Shown one piece after another: positions 1 through 8,493 of a DNA stretch of 64,000 nucleotides (within the stretch, counting starts at the first letter, position 1; each line of letters begins with the position of its first letter). The notes beneath the pieces are model-generated. The model was not told the DNA's origin. It was given only the letters and a program-made list of their open reading frames with translations, and made no database searches. This DNA comes from Diplonema japonicum (lineage: Eukaryota; Euglenozoa; Diplonemea; Diplonemida; Diplonemidae), in assembly GCA_964019335.1 (NCBI GenBank), contig OZ025716.1:62001-126000 (forward strand), read 5' to 3'. The translations under genes were made by a program, and so were the position numbers.

Positions 1-3000
1 AGATGCTCCCCTTGAGGATGCACTTCACCACCCAGTCTATCACCAACGCCGAGTCCGTCTCCACCTTCACCCCAAGCTTCATCTCCACAAGCAGTGCCAC
101 CTGTGCAGGGACATCCATTGCCGCCCCTGCACAGGGGGCAAGTTACTGGAGTGTTGCCGGTTGCTGGGCACTGTCCACCCTTGCGCGTGTTGAGATCACT
201 TCCCCCAGTTCTGACTCTTGGGAAGTGCAAAAGGCCTCCATCGACAGGGGGGGTGGCACACTTGAGCAGTGGGTGGCCACCAACCAGGCCCCTCCCTCGC
301 TGACACCCATCATCGACGATGACGACCTTACAGAGTACAAGAAGGCCGTCCTGCAGGCACCGAACATCAAGGTCCGCATTGTCACAGCAGCCGCTCCGTC
401 CAGTGCTAGTTCTGTCTACACATATGCACCGAAGTTCATCTCGAAGACAAGTGTCGTCTGTGATGGGTCAAGGGTTGTAGCGCCAGGACTGGGGAGCAGC
501 ATCCTGTCTCTGGGTGTGTGCTCCTTCCCTCCTGAGGACCTTGAGCGGGTGGAGATATCTCAGCAAGGTAATGACGGCTGGGACATCTCTGAGCTGTATG
601 TTGAAGTGGCTTCTGTTGAGCAGCAATGGTGGGCCATCAATGAGTCACCTGCGGCACGTAGCACTGTTGTGGATGGGGATGGTGCCACTCGGTACCTCAA
701 GGCTATCTTTGCCTCTCTCATCACACCAGCTCCTGCAACTCCGGCACCGGCAACACCTGCGCCGGCGACACCGTCTCCAGCTACGCCTGCCCCATCAACA
801 CCTGCACCTGTGACGCCCGCACCAGCAACACCAGCACCTGCAACGCCCGCCCCTGTAACTCCCGCACCTGCAACATCAGCACCTTCAACACCAGCTCCAG
901 CCACGCCAGCCCCTTTAACATCAGCACCAGTAACTCCGTCCCCAGATACACCTGCTCCTGCAACTCCCGCACCTGCAACATCCGCGCCTTCAACATCAGC
1001 ACCAGCAACATCCGCACCTGCTACCCCCTCTCCAACAACGCCTGCCCCGGCAACACCATCACCAGCTACTCCTGTGCCCGTGACATCTGCCCCAGCAACA
1101 CCAGCACCTTCAACAACAGTACCAGCTACACCCTCTCCAGCAACGCCTGCACCAGCAACATCCGCTCCTGCAACCGGAATACCTGGCATCCCTCCGACAC
1201 TGGCGCCTCCAACTGCAACCCCAACAAACCCTCCTGACACACAGGCTCCTGCGACCTCTGCTCCTTCGACACCTGCCCCATCAACACCAGCACCCTCCAC
1301 TCCTGCACCATCAACACCAGCACCTTCGACACCTGCCCCGGCAACACCAGCACCTGCAACTGGAATACCTGGCGTCCCTCCGACTCTGGCGCCTCCAACT
1401 GCAACCCCAACAAACCCTCCTGACACACAGGCTCCTGCGACCTCTGCTCCTTCCACACCTGCACCTGCAACATCAGCACCCTCTACTCTTGTTCCGGTAA
1501 CACCTTCTCCAGCAACACCTTCTCCTGCTACAACTGCTCCGTCAACTCCTTCACCAGCCACTCCTTCACCCTCCACTCCTTCGCCCTCCACTCCTGTCCC
1601 AGTAACTCCTTCTCCAGCAACACCAGTTCCAGTGACCCCGGTACCTTCCACCCCCAGCCCTGCAACTGCAGTTCCGTCAACCCCAGCACCCGTCACAGCG
1701 GCTCCCCATACCCCTGCGACCCTTGCTCCTGCAACTCTGTCCCCTGCTACCTTCGTCCCTGACACAATGTCGCCGCCAACAGCGTCCCCAGCCACACTTG
1801 TTCCGACAACCTCTGTCCCCACGAGCCCACCAGCAACCACCACTCCCGAAACCTTTTCCCCTGCGACCCAACCCCCAGCAACAGGCTCACCACCCACCGT
1901 GCCCCCCGCCACACCAGCACCCTCGATGCTGACACCCACCACGGGTATCCCTGCCACAGACACACCCGAGACACCAGCACCCGAGTTTGGAACAGGGGAA
2001 ACGATCTCATCTGTGGGGACTGTTGCGACTGGGGCGGCGGCCCTCGGGGCGGCAGGTGGGGCAGGGGCGGCGACACGGCTCGTCCTCGTCTCCGGGGCCT
2101 GCACTGGGAACGGGGCCGACCGTCGCTTCCCCTTCCCCTTGCACCCCACAGGGATAAAGGTTGGGGGGAGTGAGGCTGCTGGGGCTGTGGTTGGAAACTT
2201 CGGGATCATGGTTGGGTTCACACTGCTGATGCGTGGGGTGCTTGAGGTCCTGCAGAGGGCACGAATGAAGTTCTTATCCCGTGTGATGGAGGGGGCGGAC
2301 ACCCAAGGGCTTCTTCGCTTCCCTTCTGTTCCCTTGTTCGTGTTCACATGGCTGTACCAAGGGACGGCCTTGGGTGGGATGGCCTTGGTGATGCATCCAC
2401 AAGGAGCAGGGAGTGTGGTTGGTGGCCTCGTCACTCTTGTGGCTTGTGTGGTTGCCCCAGTCTCCCTGTTCCGTGTGGTGGTTCGGGATATCCCTTCGAA
2501 GGCAGTGTACATGAAAGACTCTGAAGAGCAAGGGAGGCTGTTCACGATGTTCTGCGGCCCTGGGGAGTGGGTGAGTGTTGGGGAGGAGCTTCACTGGGTG
2601 AACAGGTACGCCTCTGTGACGCGCACCTTCCTCCAGGACAAGGCGTGGTTCTTCGTGATCGAGTACGGGTCGTCGTTCGCCCTTGCCGCCATCGGCACCC
2701 TGAACACCGAGACCTTCAGTGGGTGCGGACATGTGAAGATGGCGATGGCTCTTGTGTTCATGGTGACTGTGATGTTGGAGGCGGTACTGTGGCCACACGC
2801 AAGGCCACAGGACAATGTGATGGACTTCATTGCACTTGGGACACAGGTGGCGGCACTGCTGCTGATGGCGATGGGGTACTATGCAGGGAAGGGCATCGGG
2901 GACCACTGGCTGCATAAAGTGGCGGAGCTTCTGTTCATGACTGCAGCGATACTGCTTCTGGTGAAGGTGGCGATGGACCTTGGGACGGAGCTGTACATCC

Positions 3001-3278
3001 TTGTGAAGGGAAGGCGGAGGAGGCTGCAACGGGCAGCGTGGGAGAAGATGAATCCATTTGAGGAGGAAGGGGCCCTGCTAGAGCTTCTTGACAAGGTCCC
3101 CAGTCCTGCGAGCCCCACACTGTCGGAGAGTTTGTGTGGGCCCTTGAAAGTAAACAGCATGGTCACAGGCACCACATCGGCAACGGGCAGCAACGCGCCC
3201 ATCACAAACATGCAGCGACACCTCTCACAAGCTAGTGCAGAGCTAGCTGGGAGGCGAAGGGGGCACTTCAGACTGTGA
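1..3278 (+). CDS. Stalked multi-span surface protein, copy 1 (5' end outside window)
   Basis: The coding frame is open from the first base (codons in phase with position 3) to a TGA at 3276-3278, giving at least 1091 residues. The visible part starts inside the second N-terminal module, continues through the third (each has a Cys pair and ends in a W-A-x-N-x-[SA]-P-like motif), then a Thr/Pro/Ala/Ser stalk (about 715-2000) and a C-terminal domain of roughly eight hydrophobic segments (about 2005-3020). A cytoplasmic-looking basic tail ends in R-R-R-x-H-F-x-L. Over the shared part the protein is identical to the copy at 15193-18876, so the missing start is very probably the same signal peptide and first module. 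Function is unknown. A plasma-membrane protein with a mucin-like extracellular stalk is inferred from the layout. I do not recognise a named family with certainty. Confidence 0.9.
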   Translation, partial: MLPLRMHFTTQSITNAESVSTFTPSFISTSSATCAGTSIAAPAQGASYWSVAGCWALSTLARVEITSPSSDSWEVQKASIDRGGGTLEQWVATNQAPPSLTPIIDDDDLTEYKKAVLQAPNIKVRIVTAAAPSSASSVYTYAPKFISKTSVVCDGSRVVAPGLGSSILSLGVCSFPPEDLERVEISQQGNDGWDISELYVEVASVEQQWWAINESPAARSTVVDGDGATRYLKAIFASLITPAPATPAPATPAPATPSPATPAPSTPAPVTPAPATPAPATPAPVTPAPATSAPSTPAPATPAPLTSAPVTPSPDTPAPATPAPATSAPSTSAPATSAPATPSPTTPAPATPSPATPVPVTSAPATPAPSTTVPATPSPATPAPATSAPATGIPGIPPTLAPPTATPTNPPDTQAPATSAPSTPAPSTPAPSTPAPSTPAPSTPAPATPAPATGIPGVPPTLAPPTATPTNPPDTQAPATSAPSTPAPATSAPSTLVPVTPSPATPSPATTAPSTPSPATPSPSTPSPSTPVPVTPSPATPVPVTPVPSTPSPATAVPSTPAPVTAAPHTPATLAPATLSPATFVPDTMSPPTASPATLVPTTSVPTSPPATTTPETFSPATQPPATGSPPTVPPATPAPSMLTPTTGIPATDTPETPAPEFGTGETISSVGTVATGAAALGAAGGAGAATRLVLVSGACTGNGADRRFPFPLHPTGIKVGGSEAAGAVVGNFGIMVGFTLLMRGVLEVLQRARMKFLSRVMEGADTQGLLRFPSVPLFVFTWLYQGTALGGMALVMHPQGAGSVVGGLVTLVACVVAPVSLFRVVVRDIPSKAVYMKDSEEQGRLFTMFCGPGEWVSVGEELHWVNRYASVTRTFLQDKAWFFVIEYGSSFALAAIGTLNTETFSGCGHVKMAMALVFMVTVMLEAVLWPHARPQDNVMDFIALGTQVAALLLMAMGYYAGKGIGDHWLHKVAELLFMTAAILLLVKVAMDLGTELYILVKGRRRRLQRAAWEKMNPFEEEGALLELLDKVPSPASPTLSESLCGPLKVNSMVTGTTSATGSNAPITNMQRHLSQASAELAGRRRGHFRL

Positions 3279-3397
3279 TACTTATAGTTACCGTATTGAG
3301 AAATATGTTCTACAATTTAATCTTTTTATTTTTTTTTATATTTTTTTTTGCCCTCAAAGTAACGATTAGTACTGGTAGATTTTGTTCGGAATAGTTT

Positions 3398-3487
3398 CTC
3401 CGTTTCCTTATTTTTCAGATACTTAAGGAACGTGTTCTTAAGGAAACGGTCCCTCAAAGTAAGGAAACGTTTCCGTTTCCTTATTTT

Positions 3488-3534
<47 letters not shown>

Positions 3535-3585
3535 TTGGAAACGTGTTTCCTTGCCAGCATAGCCCTAGCCTAGGCTAGGCTAGGG
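3398..3585. repeat. Foldback repeat built on GGAAACGTTTCC (copy 1)
   Basis: The segment contains several inverted runs of GTTTCCTTA and TAAGGAAAC, the palindrome GGAAACGTTTCC at about 3466-3477, and an A42 tract. The same words recur at 18996-19183 (tandem duplicate) and, rearranged and partly in the opposite orientation, at 51785-51995. That makes it a dispersed palindromic family rather than a one-off. Confidence 0.6.
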
Positions 3586-4058
3586 GGGGTCACATGGTTG
3601 TGGTAAAATGGGGTTTTTCAATTTTTGCCAGTGGCAGAGTACTGGAGCCACCTAATCCATGTATTACACCCCCTTTTTGACCAAAAAATCGATTTCCGCC
3701 CGATTCTGGCACTTTTGGGGTCCCCTGTATCTTCTGAACTTAGAATTTGACACGGTTTGTCTTTTGACCTCCCTTTAAAACGCCTCTACCGTTTGAACGG
3801 CAGAGTACAGTCTTGCGGCGTCGTCTTGTGAACGTACATTTCTGATGAATATCTATCATTTTCCCGATGTTGAGATTGTACGTTTGTTTTCTGCAAATAT
3901 TTCAGGTACCAAACCGTGGTCACTGTTTTCAAAAGTACAAATAAAGCGTTTACAAGTGCTCAGAAATGCTCTTATCTAGGGGATTTTAATTTTTTTTTTT
4001 TGGTTAATATAGAGGGTATTGGGTGGTTTTCTTTTTCTTTTTTTACCTTAGAATGTGA

Positions 4059-4079
4059 CCCCCCCCCCCCCCCCCCCCC
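4059..4079. repeat. C21 homopolymer tract
   Basis: There are twenty-one consecutive C bases. The tract has the same length in the duplicate spacer (19657-19677), despite the usual instability of such runs. Confidence 0.9.
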
Positions 4080-4571
4080 GCTCCGTGTGCTTGGTCGAAT
4101 TTAGAATATTTGCGAACAACTAAAGTACATTTTTCCTTCTTCTTCCCCCCCCTTTTAAAAATGTTTGTTCTGTCTTTTCCCCTGCTTGGATCAAAAGGTT
4201 GATACACTCTTCCTTAGGTTCGGTATTCTCGGACGCGGTGCAGTGGGCGCTTTTTGGCAACATCTTCGGCAGTGAGTCTCTTTGTTAATTCTAACTTTCT
4301 TTTTGAATTTTTTTTTTTTTTTTTTTATATTTTATTGCTTCTGTGGTCCCTCTCCCTATTTCAATTTCCAAGCTTTCTTTACCTCTCCACTTTTACTTTC
4401 TACGGGACCACAGGGGACTTGGGAGGCTTCGGTAAAATCGAGACAACTTTTATTTCCCCCCCTTATTTTCTCTTAGAGAAAATTTGCAACTCGGCCCCCC
4501 ACTCTTTGTTTCAACTAAGTATAACCAACAAAGGGTTCGGCTTACTGAGAAGGTAAAGTTAACAGCAGCTT

Positions 4572-4619
<48 letters not shown>

Positions 4620-4687
4620 CTCGAGCCGGGTTTTCAAGGGTGGGAGTGAAAATAAGATTTTACTTTATGTCACTCCCAGTTTACCTT

Positions 4688-4761
4688 AAATTAGGCCCAG
4701 GAGTGAAATAATGTTCTGAGCGTGAAATAATGTAACATTATTTCACTCCTGGGCCTAATTT
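4688..4761. repeat. Perfect 28-bp inverted repeat (hairpin/cruciform)
   Basis: Positions 4688-4715 are the exact reverse complement of 4734-4761, with an 18-bp spacer that itself repeats GTGAAATAATGT and can pair alternatively with the right arm. The structure lies 55 bp upstream of the tyrosine-recombinase relic. The word GTGAAATAAT and its complement recur downstream of that relic (6173, 6230, 6305), so the palindromes probably belong to the recombinase element's ends. An identical copy is at 20287-20360. Confidence 0.85.
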
Positions 4762-4815
4762 CACCTATTTCACCCAGATTTCTTTTTTTTTACAATAGGA
4801 AGGAAGCTGAAGGCA

Positions 4816-5792
4816 ATGGGGAAAAAGGCGAAGGATACAAAGGCAGAGGCGTCGAAGATCATGAACGCCAGCTTGCCAACGAAAAGCGCCGCCACTTACG
4901 AAGCAGAGTGGCACCGCTTTTGCTCTTTTCACAATTTCAGAACAACAAGATCGAAAAGCCCGACGGAAGACGAGTTGGTATTGTATTTCCAAGATATGAA
5001 GGACAGCGGCTTCGCTGCAACGAGCAAGTTACAGCAAGATCAACGCCATCATCCAACGAAACTTCGGTAAAAAAATGCAGAGCTTTCCCAGGGTTACACT
5101 TCTTTTGAAGCGCTTTGAAGAAGGCCATGAGGTGAAAAAAGCTTCGGTGTTTAGTCAGGAACAAATGAAAGAGTATCTGGCAATGAAATTCAGCGATCCC
5201 TACAACATAGTGCGTCAGGCATATGCAGCTTGCATGTTTGCAAGCGGGATGAGGACAAAAGAGTCGCACAAACTGAAATTTAGCGACGTCACGGAAACCA
5301 CGGTTGATGATGAGCTTGCATACAAAATTGTTTTTTCCCATGTCAAAACCCGGACGGAGAAAAAAAAGGCCACTGTTTTTAGAAGGGTACCTCGCAGCAG
5401 CAATGACAACATACATCGCAAGCCTAAAAGAGCACAAGGTTGCATACAAAAATGGACCCCTCTGGCTCACGGGACTTGAAACAACATGGAGAAGGCAGAT
5501 CATTGGCATCAACACCTTGTACAGCTTGCCCAGACACCAAGCGACGCAGCTCAACTTACAAGATTGTGCAAAATTCACCGGGCACAGCTACCGTCGAAGC
5601 ACAGCACAACACCTAGTAGATCAGGGGGTTAGCAGCCAGACACTGAAGTGCCAGTTCAACTGGGCATCGGAAAGCATGATTAACGAATACGTTAAACAAA
5701 GTGTTGCTGCTAATGCTCATGTTTCAAAGATGCTTATCAATCCTTTGAACCCGTCACTGAACCAAACACCCGCGAGTGGTGCCCCCCTTTAG
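4816..5792 (+). pseudogene. Tyrosine recombinase (Crypton/DIRS-type), frame-broken, copy 1
   Basis: Three consecutive + frames together read like one tyrosine recombinase of about 320 residues. Frame 1 runs from ATG 4816 to about 5030 and gives an SAM-like N-terminal core-binding domain. Frame 2 (about 5030-5380) gives the first catalytic Arg in a G-M-R-T-K-E motif. Frame 3 (about 5380-5792) gives G-H-S-Y-R-R (the His-x-x-Arg pair), N-W and the nucleophile context I-N-E-Y-V-K. All catalytic positions (R, H, R, W, Y) are therefore present, but two frameshifts separate them, the second at a T5 run near 5376-5382. Both breaks are also in the copy at 20415-21391, so they predate the duplication. 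No reverse transcriptase lies nearby, which favours a Crypton-like stand-alone recombinase. Programmed frameshifting is possible but less likely. Confidence 0.8.
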
Positions 5793-6019
5793 TCACACAG
5801 TCAGTGCAAATGCCCCCCCAAGCCCCGCAAACCGCGCAAACGCACTTGCAGCCAGCTACAAGGATATGCTTAGATATTAACATCAACATCAAACAGAACT
5901 AGGCTGCTGTTACCTTCCTCCCACTTTTGTCTCCCCCTGTAACCCAAATCCCACTTTTCACTTGTTGTAACCCTGTAACCTCCCACCCTTTCAAACCCGG
6001 CTCTTGTTAAATAAAACAA

Positions 6020-6240
6020 CGTATTAGTGAAAATAAGAGCATCATTTCCACGGCAGGTTTAACTCGTAGCTTTTTACTTACTCGCGTGCGCTCGTGAAGT
6101 AAACGGGATATTAGTTCACGAGCGAAGCGAGTGAACTAAGATCCCTACTCGTTAAACCCCCTGCCACCACGCGTGAAATAATGCTATCTTATTTTCACTT
6201 AATAAATAGCTATTTTTTTTTTTTTTTTTTTATTATTTCA
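6020..6240. repeat. Nested palindromic array with GAGCGAAGCGAG core
   Basis: An outer imperfect inverted repeat pairs the segment starting AGTGAAAATAAGAGCAT (about 6024) with its complement ending TTATTTTCACT (about 6199). Inside lies a strong hairpin around 6112-6138, TAGTTCACGAGCGAAGC followed by its complement. The array ends with the palindrome AAATAGCTATTT (6204-6215) and a T run. The same terminal palindrome recurs at 6962-6973. This looks like the end of a mobile element or a MITE. A duplicate is at about 21619-21839. Confidence 0.7.
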
Positions 6241-6293
6241 CTCTTCAGAAATTACTTCACGCACTAGGGGGCCCATTACTTCACGCTAAATCT

Positions 6294-6361
6294 CATTACT
6301 TCACGGTGAAATAATGGCCTGTTTTCCGTGAAGTAATAGGGGGTTTCGGTAAATAATATGC
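6294..6361. repeat. ATTACTTCACGG palindromic repeat
   Basis: CATTACTTCACGG at the left pairs with CCGTGAAGTAAT at the right. A diverged relative with the same flanking tail (TAATAGG then a GG-rich stretch and TAAT) lies at 44620-44683, outside the tandem array, so it is a dispersed family. Confidence 0.6.
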
Positions 6362-6376
6362 CTTGGTAGTCCAATT

Positions 6377-6512
6377 TTTGCCTCGGCTCAGTTCCAAGTT
6401 GGACTACTGGGGTTCCCAGTGGGGCTACTTTTTCCTCTCAGTTTGCTAGTTTCCCCCCAGGTTCAGCTCAATTGGCCAACTTTTGCCTCGGCTCAGTTCC
6501 AAGTTGGACTAC
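6377..6512 (+). repeat. Pair of 32-bp direct repeats, 104-bp period
   Basis: Positions 6377-6408 and 6481-6512 are identical (beginning TTTTGCCTCGGCTCAGTTCC). The sequence between them carries further diverged repeats of the CTACTTTTTCCTC and GGTTC type, suggesting a short degenerate tandem array. Confidence 0.75.
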
Positions 6513-6856
6513 TTTTTCCTCCCAATTTGCCCACTTTTGGCTAGGCCTTGTTCCCAGTTTCTGGTAACCCTTCTGTGGGTAAGGGTAACTTAGTCAGCTT
6601 ACCCAAGCACCCCAAATGACTTCAAAATACCGAAGCAGCAGAAAAAAAGGAGCCAGCGGCCGCGCTAGGTATGGGAAGGCCTGATTAGAGATGGTGACAG
6701 TGGCAATGCCCGCGACAGCGGCAGCTCTTAGTCAACAAAAGGAGGAAAAACAACTTGTATTGTAACCTTTGTAACCCCTCTCTTGTTGTACCCCTTGTCA
6801 CCCTGTTGTGCCCCTCGTGGTGAAGTAATTTCAGAGTGTCGTGAAATAAAACCACT

Positions 6857-6973
6857 TACCTACCGCCAAGTAATGCTTTACCGACCTCTCGGGCCCTGCG
6901 GGCCCTCGACGGTAAAATGCGGAACCTCGAGGTAACGGTAAAGTCATTACTTGTTGGCAGTAAATAGCTATTT
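6857..6973. repeat. Imperfect inverted repeat ending in AAATAGCTATTT
   Basis: The segment from about 6860 (GCCAAGTAATGCTTTACCG) is complementary, with small interruptions, to the segment ending near 6958 (CGGTAAAGTCATTACTTG). A GGGCCC-TGC-GGGCCC hairpin (about 6890-6904) sits inside. It ends in the same palindrome as the 6020-6240 array, so the two are probably related ends. It is duplicated at about 22456-22572. Confidence 0.6.
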
Positions 6974-8377
6974 TTTTCTTCTTTTTTTTTTTTTTTTATA
7001 CCACAGCAAATCGGGCGACGATGGGGGGTGGCTTGATGACAAACTGTTACCCCATTTAAAAAAAAAAAAAGATTATTTATGAATAATCAGATTACACCTT
7101 TTTTTTTAATTTTACTGACATCGCTTGTGCTAAAGGAATTTCAAGAGAAAGCAGCTTGGAAGTAAAATATGCTTCCCCCCCCCCCTTCTTTTTTTTAAGG
7201 ATCCCGAAGTGGGGTTTGCCCTTAAATGTTTTTGCCTTTTTCTTTCTCCTCTCCTCCTATCCTCCTCTTCCTCGTATTAACACGCCCCTTTTATTAGCGG
7301 GTTACAAACGTTTCAATGATCTCTTGATGACGCTCACGGAACTATATAATGCTCCAAGAAGAAGAAAAAAAAAAAAAAAAAAAAAACTCTTTTTTATTTT
7401 CACACCTCCACCTCTGTCATTTCCGTACCGTTCTACTTCTATTTTTCTCTCTTTTTTTTTCCCCCTTCTTTTTTCTTTAAGAATTTTCCCTGAAACAGTC
7501 AAAAAATCCTTTGACCTCATATTGGAATTCCCGAAGGGTGAAATCCCCCCTCTCTTAGAAACCTCAAAAAGGAACTTTCCGCATGTTGCCATCTGTAAAA
7601 TGGCATCGAAACTGTTGCAGAAGTTTGCTGTATGATATATATATTTCTATACTTCTGGACTGACAAATTCCCAAATAGGAAAAAACTTTCTTCTTTTTTT
7701 TTTTTAGTGGACCGTTGCTGACCTTCGTTCCTGTCATAGTAAATTTTTTGAAAAGAACAAAATTCAAAAATAACGAAAGCACTTGAAGATAAAAAAAAAA
7801 AAAAAAAAAAAAGAAACGACGGAAAAAATAAAAATAGAACAAGAAGGTACGGAAGCTGTGCTGTTCGCAGCCCCATTTCGTCTTTCCGCACTTTCATTGT
7901 TATATTGATTTTGTCCATATTTCCCTTCCCCCCCTTTTTTCTTTCTATACCATGAGAGTACATACCTACGGACGAAAGAACCCGTTTCCCCTATGAACTG
8001 TGCTTGGTGCTTTAAGACATGAACACAGCGGTGAATGGTCGTCAAAATATAGCTCTTTTATACCCCCTTCAAAAAAAAAACAGCGGTAATTTTTAACAAA
8101 AAAGTTTGGTTTAGGTTTTAACCCCTTCCGCCCCCCTTCCCCCTTCTCCACTAATGACCATGAACTAAACCAAAATGAATCCTCGACAGCACCTTTGTAT
8201 TCTTTATGCAATAAAAGGGCAAATCATTTCTATTTTATTTTTTACCAACGATTCTAAAGCTACAGTTTCTGTACTTTATTGGTGTCCGACCGTGCCAATA
8301 AAGTTCACACAGCAACGGTTTGAAAAGAAAATACAAATATTGGAAGTTGAAGCGCGACACAGATCAGCAACGTAAAG

Positions 8378-8450
8378 GAGAAGAGAAGAGAAGAGAAGAG
8401 AAGAGAAGAAAAATCGAGTCATATCAGATCATATCAGATCATATCAGATC
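8378..8450 (+). repeat. 5' UTR microsatellites of the retrotransposon
   Basis: A GAGAA-type tandem (about 8378-8410, roughly six units) is followed by three exact 10-bp units of ATATCAGATC (8421-8450). They lie 44 bases upstream of the ORF1 start codon. Such 5' UTR tandems are common in LINE promoters, but function here is not shown. Confidence 0.85.
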
Positions 8451-8493
8451 ACAGCAAACACATTGACAATCTAAGCAACCGCGTCAGTCTAAG

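Larger units (their letters stand above)
3279..4815. other. Spacer between surface gene and tyrosine-recombinase relic
   Basis: No credible gene is visible. The spacer holds an A42 tract (3489-3530), a C21 tract (4059-4079), a T tract of more than 30 bases (about 4579-4612), a CTAG-rich palindromic patch near 3560-3590, and the foldback and inverted repeats listed separately. The same spacer recurs at 18877-20414. Confidence 0.8.
1..8243 (+). repeat. Tandem unit, copy A (left-truncated by window)
   Basis: This stretch matches 15599-23860 almost base for base (offset 15598 at the left, rising to 15618 at the right because of small indels). The first gene and most of the spacer are identical. 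Differences are mainly homopolymer lengths, a 7-bp indel near 7855/23466 and a few substitutions close to the right end. The match stops at 8243, where the retrotransposon is inserted, and resumes at 15094. Confidence 0.95.
5793..8243. other. Spacer rich in palindromes, homopolymers and short repeats
   Basis: I see no convincing gene. The first half holds palindromic arrays and direct repeats (listed separately). The second half is polypyrimidine and polypurine tracts: an A run near 7370-7386, a T run near 7693-7705, an A run near 7791-7812. Open frames here are short and driven by homopolymers. The right end at 8243 is the insertion point of the retrotransposon. Confidence 0.75.

Noticed and set aside
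560-2545. 661-codon open frame on the minus strand across the stalk region, with equivalents at 16158-18143, 24933-26915, 38454-39902 and 53617-56139
   Set aside because: They read G-A-G-V-A repeats, the exact antisense of the TPAPA stalk plus the membrane domain. The codon bias of the sense gene keeps the frame open. There is no start context, and the sense frame is the conserved protein.
6020-6973. CRISPR-like array
   Set aside because: The repeats are palindromes of differing length without regular spacers, and the genome is eukaryotic.
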